Origin: Cellvibrio sp. KY-YJ-3
GTDB lineage: Bacteria > Pseudomonadota > Gammaproteobacteria > Pseudomonadales > Cellvibrionaceae
Assembly (NCBI RefSeq): GCF_008806955.1
Contig: NZ_CP031727.1
Span: forward strand, 4,168,001 to 4,232,000
DNA: 64,000 bases
Reading direction: 5' to 3'
The notes beneath the pieces are model-generated. The model worked only from the letters and a program-made list of their open reading frames with translations. It had not been told where the DNA came from and ran no database searches. Below are positions 36,715-46,031 of the stretch, piece by piece. The position numbers and the translations under genes were made by a program. Position 1 is the stretch's first letter. Each line of letters begins with the position of its first letter.

Positions 36715-37221
36715 CTATTCATTCCAGGATCTCGCCAAAAACCGTCCTTTACCACCTGCTAATACATGTATTGCCAATTGCGTATTTCGGCTTTGCGCTT
36801 CAATTGATTTCAATCGAGTCATGTAGCGTAAGATTTCCTTTTGAAGGCTCGGAATAAGTTCATCCCAGCCTTGCTGGGCAAGTTGATTTTGCGCTAAAGC
36901 CTCACTAAACCAAGTAGGCATTGGATGAACGGGCCCCGGTTTATAATCTGCGTCAAATTGCAGCTTTACGTCCACAACACTTCCAACCTTGGTATTGGAT
37001 GCTTTGAGTACTTCACCACTCAAATATAAATAAAAACTTCCATCACCAGCAGGCATAATATTGATACGCCACGGTGGCTCCGGTTTACTGTTTACCTGCA
37101 CCAGTACGGGAAGGGGCTTACGCCAATTTTCTTTTAGTTGTGCAGCCAGTGTTGCACTGACCAGCACATAAGGATTGATTCCACGCTTTTTGATCGTGGA
37201 GGTAAAACAAATACTATCCAT
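36715..37221 (-). CDS. DUF1905 + YdeI/OmpD-associated domain protein
   Basis: 168 residues. Residues 1-95 fit DUF1905 (KKRGINPYVLVSATLAAQLK, VQVNSKPEPPWRINIMPAGDGSFYLYLSGEVLKA), and residues about 105-165 fit the YdeI/OmpD-associated family (WFSEALAQNQLAQQGWDELIPSLQKEILRYMTRLKS). Fusions of the two domains are common; their function is unknown. First gene of a probable pair with the GFA gene. Confidence 0.82.
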   Translation of the reverse strand: MDSICFTSTIKKRGINPYVLVSATLAAQLKENWRKPLPVLVQVNSKPEPPWRINIMPAGDGSFYLYLSGEVLKASNTKVGSVVDVKLQFDADYKPGPVHPMPTWFSEALAQNQLAQQGWDELIPSLQKEILRYMTRLKSIEAQSRNTQLAIHVLAGGKGRFLARSWNE

Positions 37222-37345
37222 AGCGCATTCATCTCGCTGGGTGAAAGAGCATGAGAAGTTTTGGGCGTAGCAATAAGCTTAACGAGAGTACCCTGCCCAT
37301 AAAATAGCAAATTTATATGCACCAAGAATAGTGCGATATTTGAGC

Positions 37346-37390
37346 AAAAAAAAATCCCCCGCCAACATTCACTGACGAGGGATTTTTTAA
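37346..37390 (-). terminator. Terminator downstream of the nitrate reductase gene
   Basis: Inverted repeat AAAAAATCCC (37349-37358) and GGGATTTTTT (37379-37388), with the inner part partly pairing. On the minus strand the stem runs into nine T. It lies 27 bases beyond the stop of the reductase gene. Confidence 0.75.
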
Positions 37391-37416
37391 TAACCAAAGA
37401 AGTTACTAGCTATGTG

Positions 37417-40400
37417 TTAATACACATCGCGCAAATAGCGTTTATCCATATTTAATTTGCGGATGTAGTTAACGGTTTCGGCCTCATCAAATTTTCCGTA
37501 TTGCTGGATGATGTCGCGCAGGGCCTGGTCTACGTCTTTTGCCATGCGGCTGGCGTCGCCGCAGACACAGAAGTAAGCACCCTGCTCTAACCATTCCCAC
37601 AATTCGGCGCCGCGTTCGAGCATGCGGTCTTGCACATAGATTTTTTGTGTTTGATCGCGCGAGAAGGCGAGACTTAATTCATTCAGCACACCGTCTTTTT
37701 GGAATTGTTGGATTTCATCCTGATAATAAAAATCGCTGGCGGCGTGTTGCTCACCGAAGAACAACCAATTTTTACCCGCATCACCGCGTGCCTGGCGCTC
37801 TTGTAAAAATCCACGGAAGGGAGCAACACCGGTGCCGGGGCCGACCATGATCAACGGTGTATCACCATTTTCCGGCACATGGAAATGTTTGCTGGGTTGT
37901 ACGAAGATGGGAACATCAACGCCTTCGGCACGATCCGCTAAAAATGTTGATGCAACACCTTTGCGAATTTTTTTGCTGTCGCGGAAACGACTATAGCGCA
38001 CCGCCGAAACCGTAAGGTCAATTCGGGTTGGTTGCGCTTTTGAACTTGAGGCGATGGAATATAAACGCGGTTGCATGCGTTTTAGTAGCGGTAAAAATTC
38101 ATCCACACCCGCGCGAATGGGGAACTCTTGCAAAATATCCGCAAGTTGACGACCGTAAAGCCATTCTTGTAATTCAGCTTTGTGTTCTGCGTCGAGTAAC
38201 TTTTTTAATTCGCTGCTATTGCTGCGCTGCGCAATAAAATTCAGCGCCTCCAAACTGGGGCGGCAAATTTCATAATTTTCCAGCAGCGCTTGATGCAGCG
38301 GTTTTTCGTGGGTGTCCACCACCACAGGCGCTTCTGCATTAAAGTTCAGCGCTTGCTCAAGCTCAAAGACATAGTCAGGGCAATTTTTTGGCCAAACACC
38401 CAGCGCATCACCCGCTTCATAAGTAATGCCTGAATCGCCCAAATCAAAACCAAATTGGCGAACATCCTTACCGGAACCTTCGCGATTTAAACGTTGATTG
38501 AGAACCAGGCGCGAAGCATAGGGATTGGCTTTGCTATAAGCAGCCGATAAAGAAGGCACGGTGGATGCTGGATGGGTAGTTGCAGTCATGGATGGTAATG
38601 AATTCGCCGCAGATGCTGTGATAACAGAAGTTAGGGGTGCTAATTGCTCGCTGAGCTTAGCAAACCATTCTGCTGCTGGCGACTCAAAATCGCTATCGCA
38701 ATCCACCCGCTCTACCAATGCGCTAGCACCCAATGCCTGCAAACGCGCAAATAATTTTTTTCCATGACCACAGAATTGGTCGTAATTGGAATCACCCAAC
38801 GCCAACAAGGCAAATTGCACAGCACTTAAATCCGGTGCGGTATCGCTGGTTAACTGACCCCAGAAATCGCCGCCGTTATCAGGCGCATCGCCATCGCCAA
38901 AGGTGCTGGTAACGAATACCACAACTTTATTCTTTGCTAGTTTCTCTACCGAATAATCATTCATGGATTGGAGATTAACCGCCCAACCCTGCACCGATAA
39001 TTGCTGCGCGAATTTTTCGGCGAGCGCTTCTGCATTACCGGTTTGTGATGCCCAAAGCAGCACCAATTCCGGTTTGGCTTGCGCAGGTGCAACCACCCCC
39101 ATGGCGGCAACACCTGCAGGCAACACACGGCTAAACATTCCAGCGAGCAAACCATTTACCCAGGTGCGATGCGGCGGTGCGATGGGCGCATCAGCAGGTA
39201 GCGCAGGCACGGCGGAAATCGCCTTGGCACTGGCTTGCAGGCCGCTCACATAACCGCCCAAATAAATCAGCTCAGCATCGGAAAATTCGGGTGCTACGGC
39301 TTCCACTACACCGATTTTGCTAGCGAAGGTTTTAATCAAGGTCATGCTGGTTTCCTCGCTCACTGCAGCAAAGGCCATGGGCATTTCATAGTCGTACTCA
39401 TGGTTATTGGCGTTTTGTGCGGAGTCGTCGGTGGAATCGCTTGCTTCGGCAAACACTTCTACGCGTTTTAATGCGACCGCAGCCACTTTTAATTCTGGCT
39501 GCTGGGAAATTGCATCGATTTTATCGCTGGTCACCGCATTGATGCAGAGGTTATCGCCGTAAACATCGTTCCAGTGAATCGGTGCAAAACAGCAACCGGG
39601 TTGTACCCGATCAGTCACCACTGCAGGCAAAATGGCGTAGCCGCGACGCGAGCGGATTTCCACTTTGTCTTTGTTTTTAATGCCCAACTCGGTTGCATCC
39701 TGCGGATTAATTTCCACAAACGTGCCGGGGTTTAATTTATTGAGCGTGGCGATTTTTCCGGTTTTGGTAAGCGTGTGCCATTGGTGTTGCACACGGCCAG
39801 TATTCAGAATAATGGGGAATTCAGCACTCGGCATTTCTGCCGCATCCACATGGGGGCGCGCGTGAAAAATTGCTTTGCCGGAATCAGTCGCAAATTGAAT
39901 AAAGGGTTTGCTGCCGTCCTCCGCGATTTTAAGCGGTTGATTGATGCCGGTATTTAAATAACGAATAGGATTGCGCGTAGAAGTTTCATCGGCGCAGGGC
40001 CATTGCAGCGGCGCTTCGCGCAAACGCGTGTAATTTACGCCGCGCAAATCGTAACCGGTTTTTGGGTTGTAACTTTGTTTGATTTCTTCAAATACTTCGG
40101 CGGCAGAATTAAAACTGAATCCCTCACTAAAACCCATTTCGCAGGCAACGCGCGCAATAATTTCCCAATCAGCCATGGCTTCGCCGGGTGGGTTCACCGC
40201 TTCTTGCATAAGCGTGATATTGCGCTCGGAGTTGATCATCACCCCTTCCGCTTCTGCCCATAAAGCACCGGGCAATAAAATATCGGCGTAGCGATTGGTT
40301 TCGGTATCAAGGAACGCATCCTGCGCGATAACCAGCTCCGCTTTTTGCAAACCTTCAATCACAATTTTGCGGTTGGGCACAGACGCTACCGGATTGGTGC

Positions 40401-41649
40401 AAATTACCCAGCAGGCTTTTACTTCACCGGCAGCCATTCGCTCAAATAAATCGACGGTGCCTTTGCCGAGTTTGGTGCTGATGCTGCCTGGTTCAACGCC
40501 CCACATTTGCTCGATAAATTCACGATCTTTTTCCACTAATAATGTGCGCTGCCCTGGCAGACCCGGGCCCATATAACCCATCTCGCGACCACCCATGGCA
40601 TTGGGTTGGCCGGTAAGCGAAAAAGGGCCGCTACCCAAACGACAAATTTTTCCTGTCGCTAAATGCAAATTGCAAATTGCGTTGGTATTCCAGGTGCCGT
40701 GGGTGCTTTGGTTTAAGCCCATAGTCCAGCAGGTCATAAACTCGGGCGCATTGCCGATCATGTCGGCCGTTTTAATTAATTGTTCAACAGAAAGACCGGT
40801 AATTTCACTCACATTTTCGGGTGTGTAATCCGCTAAAAATTCCGGAAAACTTTCCCAGCCTTGCGTGTACTGCGCAATAAATTCTGCATCGGTTTTGCCA
40901 TTTTTGTGCAACAAAAATAACAGGCCGTTTAACAATGCGAGATCTGTACCGGGTTTGATCGGCAAATACAGATCCGCTTTGTCTGCAGTTGTAGTGCGGC
41001 GCGGATCAACCACAATTAATTTTGCACCGGCTTTGACGCGATCCATCATGCGCAAATACAAAATCGGGTGGCAGTCCGCCATGTTCGCGCCTATCACCAA
41101 AAACAAATCGCTGTGATCAAAATCCTGATAGGAACCGGGTGGCGCATCGGAGCCGAGGGAGAGTTTGTAACCCGCGCCCGCGCTCGCCATACACAGGCGC
41201 GAGTTGGACTCGATATTGTTGGTGCGCAAAAAACCCTTAGCGAGTTTGTTGGCGAGGTACTGGGATTCAATCGACATCTGCCCCGACACATAAAAGCTGA
41301 TGGCATCGGGGCCGTGAGTATCCAGAATCTCGCGCAGGCGTTTGGCGGTAGTACTGATCGCCTGCGCCATGGAGGTTTTTACTGGGTCGCGGTTGCGTTC
41401 ACTGCGCACAAAGGCGGATTCCATCCGGCCGGAGTTGGTGAGCGCCTGGGCGCTGGTCTGACCTTTGGTACACAAGCGGCCAAAATTGGCAGGATGGTTT
41501 TTATCGCCACTGACTTTGGTGATTTTTTTACCGTCGGTTTCCAGCACCATGCCGCAACCAACGCCGCAGTAGGGGCATACCGAACGCACGGATTTGTTTT
41601 CGTTTTTCGTCTCGGTTTTGCTATCGATTTTAACAATGGATTCAGACAT
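37417..41649 (-). CDS. Assimilatory nitrate reductase fused to sulfite-reductase-type flavoprotein
   Basis: 1410 residues, two enzymes in one chain. Residues about 20-720: molybdopterin nitrate reductase of the NasA/NapA type, with an N-terminal [4Fe-4S] motif (CPYCGVGCGM ... GRLCTKG), CWTMGLNQSTHGT, and the C-terminal cofactor-binding FPIILNTGRVQHQWHTLT. A linker of about 120 residues follows. Residues about 860-1005: flavodoxin domain (LLWASQTGNAEALAEKF, LLALGDSNYDQFCGHG). Residues about 1070-1410: CysJ-type FAD/NADPH reductase (RLYSIASS, GPGTGVAPFRGFL, FFGEQ, YFCVCGDASRMAKDVD). Electrons thus pass NADPH-FAD-FMN-[FeS]-Mo to nitrate, all in the cytoplasm. ATG at 41649 has GGAG 10 bases upstream. 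A sigma-54 promoter lies just ahead. No nitrite reductase or transporter is in the window. Confidence 0.94.
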   Translation of the reverse strand: MSESIVKIDSKTETKNENKSVRSVCPYCGVGCGMVLETDGKKITKVSGDKNHPANFGRLCTKGQTSAQALTNSGRMESAFVRSERNRDPVKTSMAQAISTTAKRLREILDTHGPDAISFYVSGQMSIESQYLANKLAKGFLRTNNIESNSRLCMASAGAGYKLSLGSDAPPGSYQDFDHSDLFLVIGANMADCHPILYLRMMDRVKAGAKLIVVDPRRTTTADKADLYLPIKPGTDLALLNGLLFLLHKNGKTDAEFIAQYTQGWESFPEFLADYTPENVSEITGLSVEQLIKTADMIGNAPEFMTCWTMGLNQSTHGTWNTNAICNLHLATGKICRLGSGPFSLTGQPNAMGGREMGYMGPGLPGQRTLLVEKDREFIEQMWGVEPGSISTKLGKGTVDLFERMAAGEVKACWVICTNPVASVPNRKIVIEGLQKAELVIAQDAFLDTETNRYADILLPGALWAEAEGVMINSERNITLMQEAVNPPGEAMADWEIIARVACEMGFSEGFSFNSAAEVFEEIKQSYNPKTGYDLRGVNYTRLREAPLQWPCADETSTRNPIRYLNTGINQPLKIAEDGSKPFIQFATDSGKAIFHARPHVDAAEMPSAEFPIILNTGRVQHQWHTLTKTGKIATLNKLNPGTFVEINPQDATELGIKNKDKVEIRSRRGYAILPAVVTDRVQPGCCFAPIHWNDVYGDNLCINAVTSDKIDAISQQPELKVAAVALKRVEVFAEASDSTDDSAQNANNHEYDYEMPMAFAAVSEETSMTLIKTFASKIGVVEAVAPEFSDAELIYLGGYVSGLQASAKAISAVPALPADAPIAPPHRTWVNGLLAGMFSRVLPAGVAAMGVVAPAQAKPELVLLWASQTGNAEALAEKFAQQLSVQGWAVNLQSMNDYSVEKLAKNKVVVFVTSTFGDGDAPDNGGDFWGQLTSDTAPDLSAVQFALLALGDSNYDQFCGHGKKLFARLQALGASALVERVDCDSDFESPAAEWFAKLSEQLAPLTSVITASAANSLPSMTATTHPASTVPSLSAAYSKANPYASRLVLNQRLNREGSGKDVRQFGFDLGDSGITYEAGDALGVWPKNCPDYVFELEQALNFNAEAPVVVDTHEKPLHQALLENYEICRPSLEALNFIAQRSNSSELKKLLDAEHKAELQEWLYGRQLADILQEFPIRAGVDEFLPLLKRMQPRLYSIASSSKAQPTRIDLTVSAVRYSRFRDSKKIRKGVASTFLADRAEGVDVPIFVQPSKHFHVPENGDTPLIMVGPGTGVAPFRGFLQERQARGDAGKNWLFFGEQHAASDFYYQDEIQQFQKDGVLNELSLAFSRDQTQKIYVQDRMLERGAELWEWLEQGAYFCVCGDASRMAKDVDQALRDIIQQYGKFDEAETVNYIRKLNMDKRYLRDVY

Positions 41650-41679
41650 AGGTTTGCAACTCCTCATTAAGAGGGGTTT

Positions 41680-41696
41680 AGCAAGCGCTATGCCAG
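41680..41696 (-). promoter_or_regulatory. Sigma-54 (-24/-12) promoter of the nitrate reductase gene
   Basis: Minus strand: CTGGCATAGCGCTTGCT. GG and GC are 10 bases apart, and the text matches TGGCACG-N4-TTGCW at all but two positions. The predicted start of transcription, near 41669, is about 20 bases before the ATG. Sigma-54/NtrC control is expected for nitrate assimilation. Confidence 0.82.
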
Positions 41697-41846
41697 TGGC
41701 TGATAAGGTGTGGCGCTTTAGGTAATTTCGTGCAAACGAATCCCAAAAAAACGCTCAACAGACTGATTTTTATAGCATTTTTAAATACATCAACCCCACC
41801 CACTCACTGCGGCAAGCAAGAGGGAACTGGGGTATCGACTATTTTT

Positions 41847-41863
41847 TGCATCATCTAAATGCA
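41847..41863. promoter_or_regulatory. Candidate NtrC-type enhancer site
   Basis: TGCATCATCTAAATGCA is a 17-base dyad (TGCAT-N7-ATGCA) with the geometry of NtrC sites (TGCAC-N7-GTGCA) but with C/G replaced by T/A. It lies about 180 bases upstream of the sigma-54 promoter, a normal enhancer distance. A GGTGCACC palindrome at 41900-41907 could be a further half-site pair. The rest of 41697-41973 shows no gene. Confidence 0.45.
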
Positions 41864-41973
41864 TATTTTTGGGGTTCGGGCACCGGTTTGTTATTGAATG
41901 GTGCACCGAGCAGATAGATGTCTCATAAACAGGAAAGAGCGTCACTCACTTTACGCACCAAAAGTGATCAAAA

Positions 41974-43659
41974 TTAGGTCTTAAACTGCCCTACCAACTG
42001 CTGCAGCTCCGTACCAACACTCGCCAATTCATTGCCTGACTGCTGGGAGCGGGCAGCGTAGCGACTGGCGGATTCTGTGGCATCAGCAATGGCGTGCATG
42101 TTGCGGTTGATAGACTCAATCACCTGGGTCTGCTCCTCGGCGGCGGTGGCGATTTGCAAACCGCGCTGACTAATAGTGCTAACCTGTTGATCAATAGCGC
42201 CGAGCGCATCCGATGTTGCACACACCATTTGCACCGAGACATCACCCTTCACCAAACTGCGTTTGATTGAATCGCTCGCTGCCGTGGTACTGGCTTGCAG
42301 GCGTTGGATCATCTGTTGGATTTCTTCGGTAGAGGCTTGGGTGCGGGCTGCCAAAGCGCGTACTTCGTCGGCCACCACCGCAAAACCGCGCCCCTGTTCG
42401 CCAGCACGCGCCGCTTCGATAGAGGCATTGAGTGCGAGCAAGTTGGTCTGCTCGGCGATGCCGCGAATCACATCCGACACAGCGCCAATGCCGTTTACTT
42501 CTTTCTGCAGCTGCTGCAAACCATCGGTATTGAGTTTGACTTCCGACGACAGCGCCTGAATGTTATCGATAGATTTGGCCGCCGTTGTTTGCGCATCTTT
42601 GGTGGTGGATTCCGCTACATTGGCTGCCGTTGCTGCGTCCTGGGTACTGCGCGCCACTTCTACCGCCGACGCTGCCATCTCATTAATAGCGCTGGCGACT
42701 TGCAGGGTTTGTTCGCGCTGGTTATCCAGGGTTTGGTGGGTAGCGCGGGTGTCTTGCGATACCTGCTGGCCGATGCTGGCAACCTGCAAGGTGAGCTGCT
42801 GGATGCGTTGGATCATGCCGTGGATGGAATCGACAAAGCTGTTAAAGGCACTGATTACCGCGCCGATTTCGTCGTCGCTGGTACGGGTTAAACGGCGGGT
42901 TAAATCGCCACCGCCGCGCGCAATATCTTCAAGGCTGCGCACCAAACCATTGAGTGGTGCCAGAGTTTTATTGGCGATATACACCGCAAGCAGCGCTATC
43001 GCCCCGAGCAATACCAACGCTGCCGCAAACACCCACATCAGGGTCGCGGTAATATGCTCATCGGCCACGGCGCGCGCCGAAGCGACAGCTTCATCAATAT
43101 TGTCGATGTAAAAACCGGTGCCCAGCATCAGGTTCCATTTATCGAGCCAAATGGCATAGCTTAATTTTGGGTAGGCGGTATCGCCCTGCCCCAAACGCGG
43201 GAAGTGATAGGTCACAAAGCCACCGCCTGCCTGCCCTTGTTTGACCAACTCGTTGATCAGGAACACACCATTAACGTCTTTGTAGTCGCGAAAGCTGTCG
43301 CCAATACGTGCGCTGTCGCTACCGGAAAATACCCGCACTGAATTGCCGTCGTAGCCAAAGTAATAGCCATCCTTACCGTATTTAAGCTGCTTCAGCAGGG
43401 CGATGGCCTGATCTTTTTGCGCGGAGTCGCCCGCGGGAGCGGCATCGTATAAGGGCTTAACGAGGGAGCTGGCGATATCCAGCGAATTGCGCAGTTCGTT
43501 TTTATGCGCGCTGAGCAGGGTGTCGCGCAATATGTCCATATCTCTATCAACTACGCCTTGCATGCGCGAACTAACTAACACCAAGAGCACGATAAGAATA
43601 GCGATACCGGGCAGTAGCCCAAGCAAAATCAATTTGAGTTTCATTGACATGGAACCCAT
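41974..43659 (-). CDS. Methyl-accepting chemotaxis protein with Cache sensor
   Basis: 561 residues from the ATG at 43659 (GGAGG 6 bases upstream). TM1 about 8-30; periplasmic single-Cache (sCache_2-like) domain with [21 protein letters not shown] and [14 protein letters not shown]2 about 195-217; HAMP ([28 protein letters not shown]); signalling domain with tip [37 protein letters not shown]. sCache_2 receptors commonly bind small carboxylates; the ligand here is unknown. No tethering tail. Differs from the receptors of the che operon and may use another CheA. Confidence 0.93.
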   Translation of the reverse strand: MGSMSMKLKLILLGLLPGIAILIVLLVLVSSRMQGVVDRDMDILRDTLLSAHKNELRNSLDIASSLVKPLYDAAPAGDSAQKDQAIALLKQLKYGKDGYYFGYDGNSVRVFSGSDSARIGDSFRDYKDVNGVFLINELVKQGQAGGGFVTYHFPRLGQGDTAYPKLSYAIWLDKWNLMLGTGFYIDNIDEAVASARAVADEHITATLMWVFAAALVLLGAIALLAVYIANKTLAPLNGLVRSLEDIARGGGDLTRRLTRTSDDEIGAVISAFNSFVDSIHGMIQRIQQLTLQVASIGQQVSQDTRATHQTLDNQREQTLQVASAINEMAASAVEVARSTQDAATAANVAESTTKDAQTTAAKSIDNIQALSSEVKLNTDGLQQLQKEVNGIGAVSDVIRGIAEQTNLLALNASIEAARAGEQGRGFAVVADEVRALAARTQASTEEIQQMIQRLQASTTAASDSIKRSLVKGDVSVQMVCATSDALGAIDQQVSTISQRGLQIATAAEEQTQVIESINRNMHAIADATESASRYAARSQQSGNELASVGTELQQLVGQFKT

Positions 43660-43810
43660 TCCCCACCTCCGATTCTTGTTATTGTCAGGGCAGATGTAGC
43701 CATCCGCCATATGGTTATTTCGACCAATTGTAACCAGTTTGGCTTGAACAGCCAGCAATTCAGACTAAAAGATCTAAAATCGTCTATATTCAATTACATA
43801 GTTATAACCG

Positions 43811-45673
43811 ATGACCCGTAATGGCACTGCGATGACCCAGGAAACAGAGATTCACTTACTGCTTAAAAAACTGGCCGTGCCAACACAGGATCTGGCGCAG
43901 TTGAGTTTTTGTCGCGGCGCCAAAGAGGCTCAGGTAAAAGAATGGCTGCAAACCTTGCCGCTCACACAAGTACAGCAAGTCAGCGCCCAGCTCTATCAAG
44001 CCGTGCATGAAATCAGCCGCGCGGAGATGAACAGCGAGCAGCGCCTGGCGATTCTGGAGCTCCTGCGGATTCCGGTACACCACACCCTCAATGGCCTCGC
44101 ACGCAAGTACCTGAACCAACCGCTGATTCTGCCAGAGGCGGCGCTGAAAACGGCCACTATTGCCCAAGCGATCCAGAAGCATTTTCTCAACGGCTACCTG
44201 ATATTGGTGCGCCAACTGTGCCAAAAACCCGGCCTCAAAAAAGAAGCCCATGACCTGCAAGCACTGGTGATTGCTCGCGCGCTAACGGCGCTTGGCTTGT
44301 TGGTATTGCGCTCCTACCAACTTTATTTACCCATCGCCAGCCAGGTGTGGAGTGAAGTTCATGCGCTCTACCAAATCGCCTGCGCGCTGGGTGTTGCGCA
44401 AGTTCCGGTCGATGACCGCCTGCCGCACCAACACGATGTAAAAACCATCCATAACCAGTATTTACGTGTGTTGTTGCTTGCCTCGGCACGCCCTAACCAA
44501 CTGCGTCAGGACGAGATTGAAAATACCTACAACCTGCTGGAAACCTTGGCCGCCAGCGCGGAACTGGACGATTACGACCCCAAGGGTAAAGAAAACCTGT
44601 TTGTGGTACTGACCAACAGTAACCGCTCACCTTTTTATAAATCCCACTGGCGCCCTGCCACCGCTGCAGAAACAACGACGGCACTGGAACTGCGCACCCA
44701 TCAACTAGTTACCAAACTGGATGAACTCGCCAAAAATACTGGCGAGAGCAATTGCGATCACAAGCCGGTCGCACTCAGCGCGGCGCTGGTTAAACATTTG
44801 GAGCAGGCCTGGAGCCATTTGGCACTGCGCAGCTTTGAGCGGCAGGATGTAAATGCCGAGATCGAAGTCACTGTGGGGCTGAGTAACATCCATTTTCACC
44901 TCGCGGACGAACAAGCATTCAATGTGTTCTTAAATCGCAGCAGCGGAGTCGCGGTGGCTCCGGAGAAAGGCGACATCTTCCAAAAACGCGGCGTTCAGCT
45001 TAAAAAAAATACCCCCCAGAATAACGATGACCCCTGGGGCGATGCATTTGATGTGCGCGGCACTCCGCTGGAGGGGAAAGCCTTATCCACCTTTAATATT
45101 GAGAAAAAACTGCTGGAGCGGGAACAAGTGGACTATCAGGGGCTGCACCCGATTTACAAGGTACCGCTGGTGGATCGCAGCCTGGGTGGTTACGGCCTGG
45201 AATGGCGCAGTGAAATTCCGGTGCAGGTGCGTGCAGGTGAATTGCTCGGGCTACGTGAGTATGGGCGCAACAAATGGGCGATTGGGGTGGTGCGCTGGGC
45301 GCATCAAATCAAGGGCGCTACCCAGCTGGGCATTCAAATACTGGCGCCCCAAGCCGTGCCGGTGGCTATCGCGATAGTCCACAAAACCGGTGCCCTCTCT
45401 GAATACTTGCGCGCACTGCAGATCCCTGAGTTGCGCGCGGTTAATCAACCAGCCAGCGTGATTACCAATGCGGTTTCCTTCCACGAATACAACAAGGCGC
45501 GGCTCTATAGCCAACCGGCACCGGGGAATCAAACAGCGGGAGATAAATCGATCCAGCTGACCCAGCGGTTATTTGCCACGGGCGCCTTTAGCCAATTTGC
45601 CTTCCGCGAATTGATGAGCACCAGCGGCGAACCCACCAGCGCCAAAGACGATTTTAATTCCGTATGGGAATAA
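43811..45673 (+). CDS. Atypical PilZ-like protein beside FimX
   Basis: About 620 residues, cytoplasmic, mainly helical. The C-terminal third has a beta-rich domain with PLVDRSLGGYGLEW, which fits the PilZ signature D-x-S-x-x-G-G, followed by RAGELLGLREYGRNKWAIGVVRWAHQ. The usual RxxxR arm is not obvious. I recall a large conserved protein of this kind next to fimX in Pseudomonas aeruginosa (PA4958), and the same order is seen here. Inferred role: c-di-GMP-linked partner in type IV pilus or twitching control. The start may be 43811 or the ATG at 43832; neither has a ribosome site. Confidence 0.65.
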   Translation: MTRNGTAMTQETEIHLLLKKLAVPTQDLAQLSFCRGAKEAQVKEWLQTLPLTQVQQVSAQLYQAVHEISRAEMNSEQRLAILELLRIPVHHTLNGLARKYLNQPLILPEAALKTATIAQAIQKHFLNGYLILVRQLCQKPGLKKEAHDLQALVIARALTALGLLVLRSYQLYLPIASQVWSEVHALYQIACALGVAQVPVDDRLPHQHDVKTIHNQYLRVLLLASARPNQLRQDEIENTYNLLETLAASAELDDYDPKGKENLFVVLTNSNRSPFYKSHWRPATAAETTTALELRTHQLVTKLDELAKNTGESNCDHKPVALSAALVKHLEQAWSHLALRSFERQDVNAEIEVTVGLSNIHFHLADEQAFNVFLNRSSGVAVAPEKGDIFQKRGVQLKKNTPQNNDDPWGDAFDVRGTPLEGKALSTFNIEKKLLEREQVDYQGLHPIYKVPLVDRSLGGYGLEWRSEIPVQVRAGELLGLREYGRNKWAIGVVRWAHQIKGATQLGIQILAPQAVPVAIAIVHKTGALSEYLRALQIPELRAVNQPASVITNAVSFHEYNKARLYSQPAPGNQTAGDKSIQLTQRLFATGAFSQFAFRELMSTSGEPTSAKDDFNSVWE

Positions 45674-46031
45674 AGGCCTAACAGGGTTGGCGGGTGAAAC
45701 CAGCTGTAATGCGCTGTAGTTGTTGCAACCCGGGGCACAGTGCATCATCCACCCCATATAACCAAAAGGCTCGACCAGATCCCATAAACCGATGATGAAG
45801 TTGAGCAAGTTCCTGATTTCAGTAATATAGCCACCCAAGTAGCGCCGGTCGACGCAAGCAATTCGCGACACAAGGTAGAGTTTTTCGACTTATCGGCACA
45901 AATTGGTCACATCACTCAAAAAATGCACTGCCGCACAGCGGAAAACGGCTGGATCCGGCGCGTATTAACTAAAACGCGCTATAGTCAGATTCAGGCCGCC
46001 CCGTCAGTTCGACAGACAATAGAATGGACAT
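45674..46031. other. 358-base intergenic region; no gene called
   Basis: Separates the PilZ-like gene from the FimX-like gene. A minus-strand open frame runs from 45871 into the PilZ-like gene, but I recognise nothing in it and it lacks a ribosome site. No terminator with T-run is seen. Confidence 0.3.

Noticed and set aside
41900-41907. GGTGCACC palindrome as an NtrC site
   Set aside because: The half-site distance (15 bases between GCACC and GGTGC) does not match the 17-base NtrC dyad, so only the 41847-41863 dyad is listed.
45569-45871. Minus-strand ORF of 100 residues after the PilZ-like gene
   Set aside because: Partly antisense to the PilZ-like gene, no ribosome site and no family that I recognise. 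Its hydrophobic text (NLLNFIIGLWDLVEPFGY) looked protein-like, but support is too weak.
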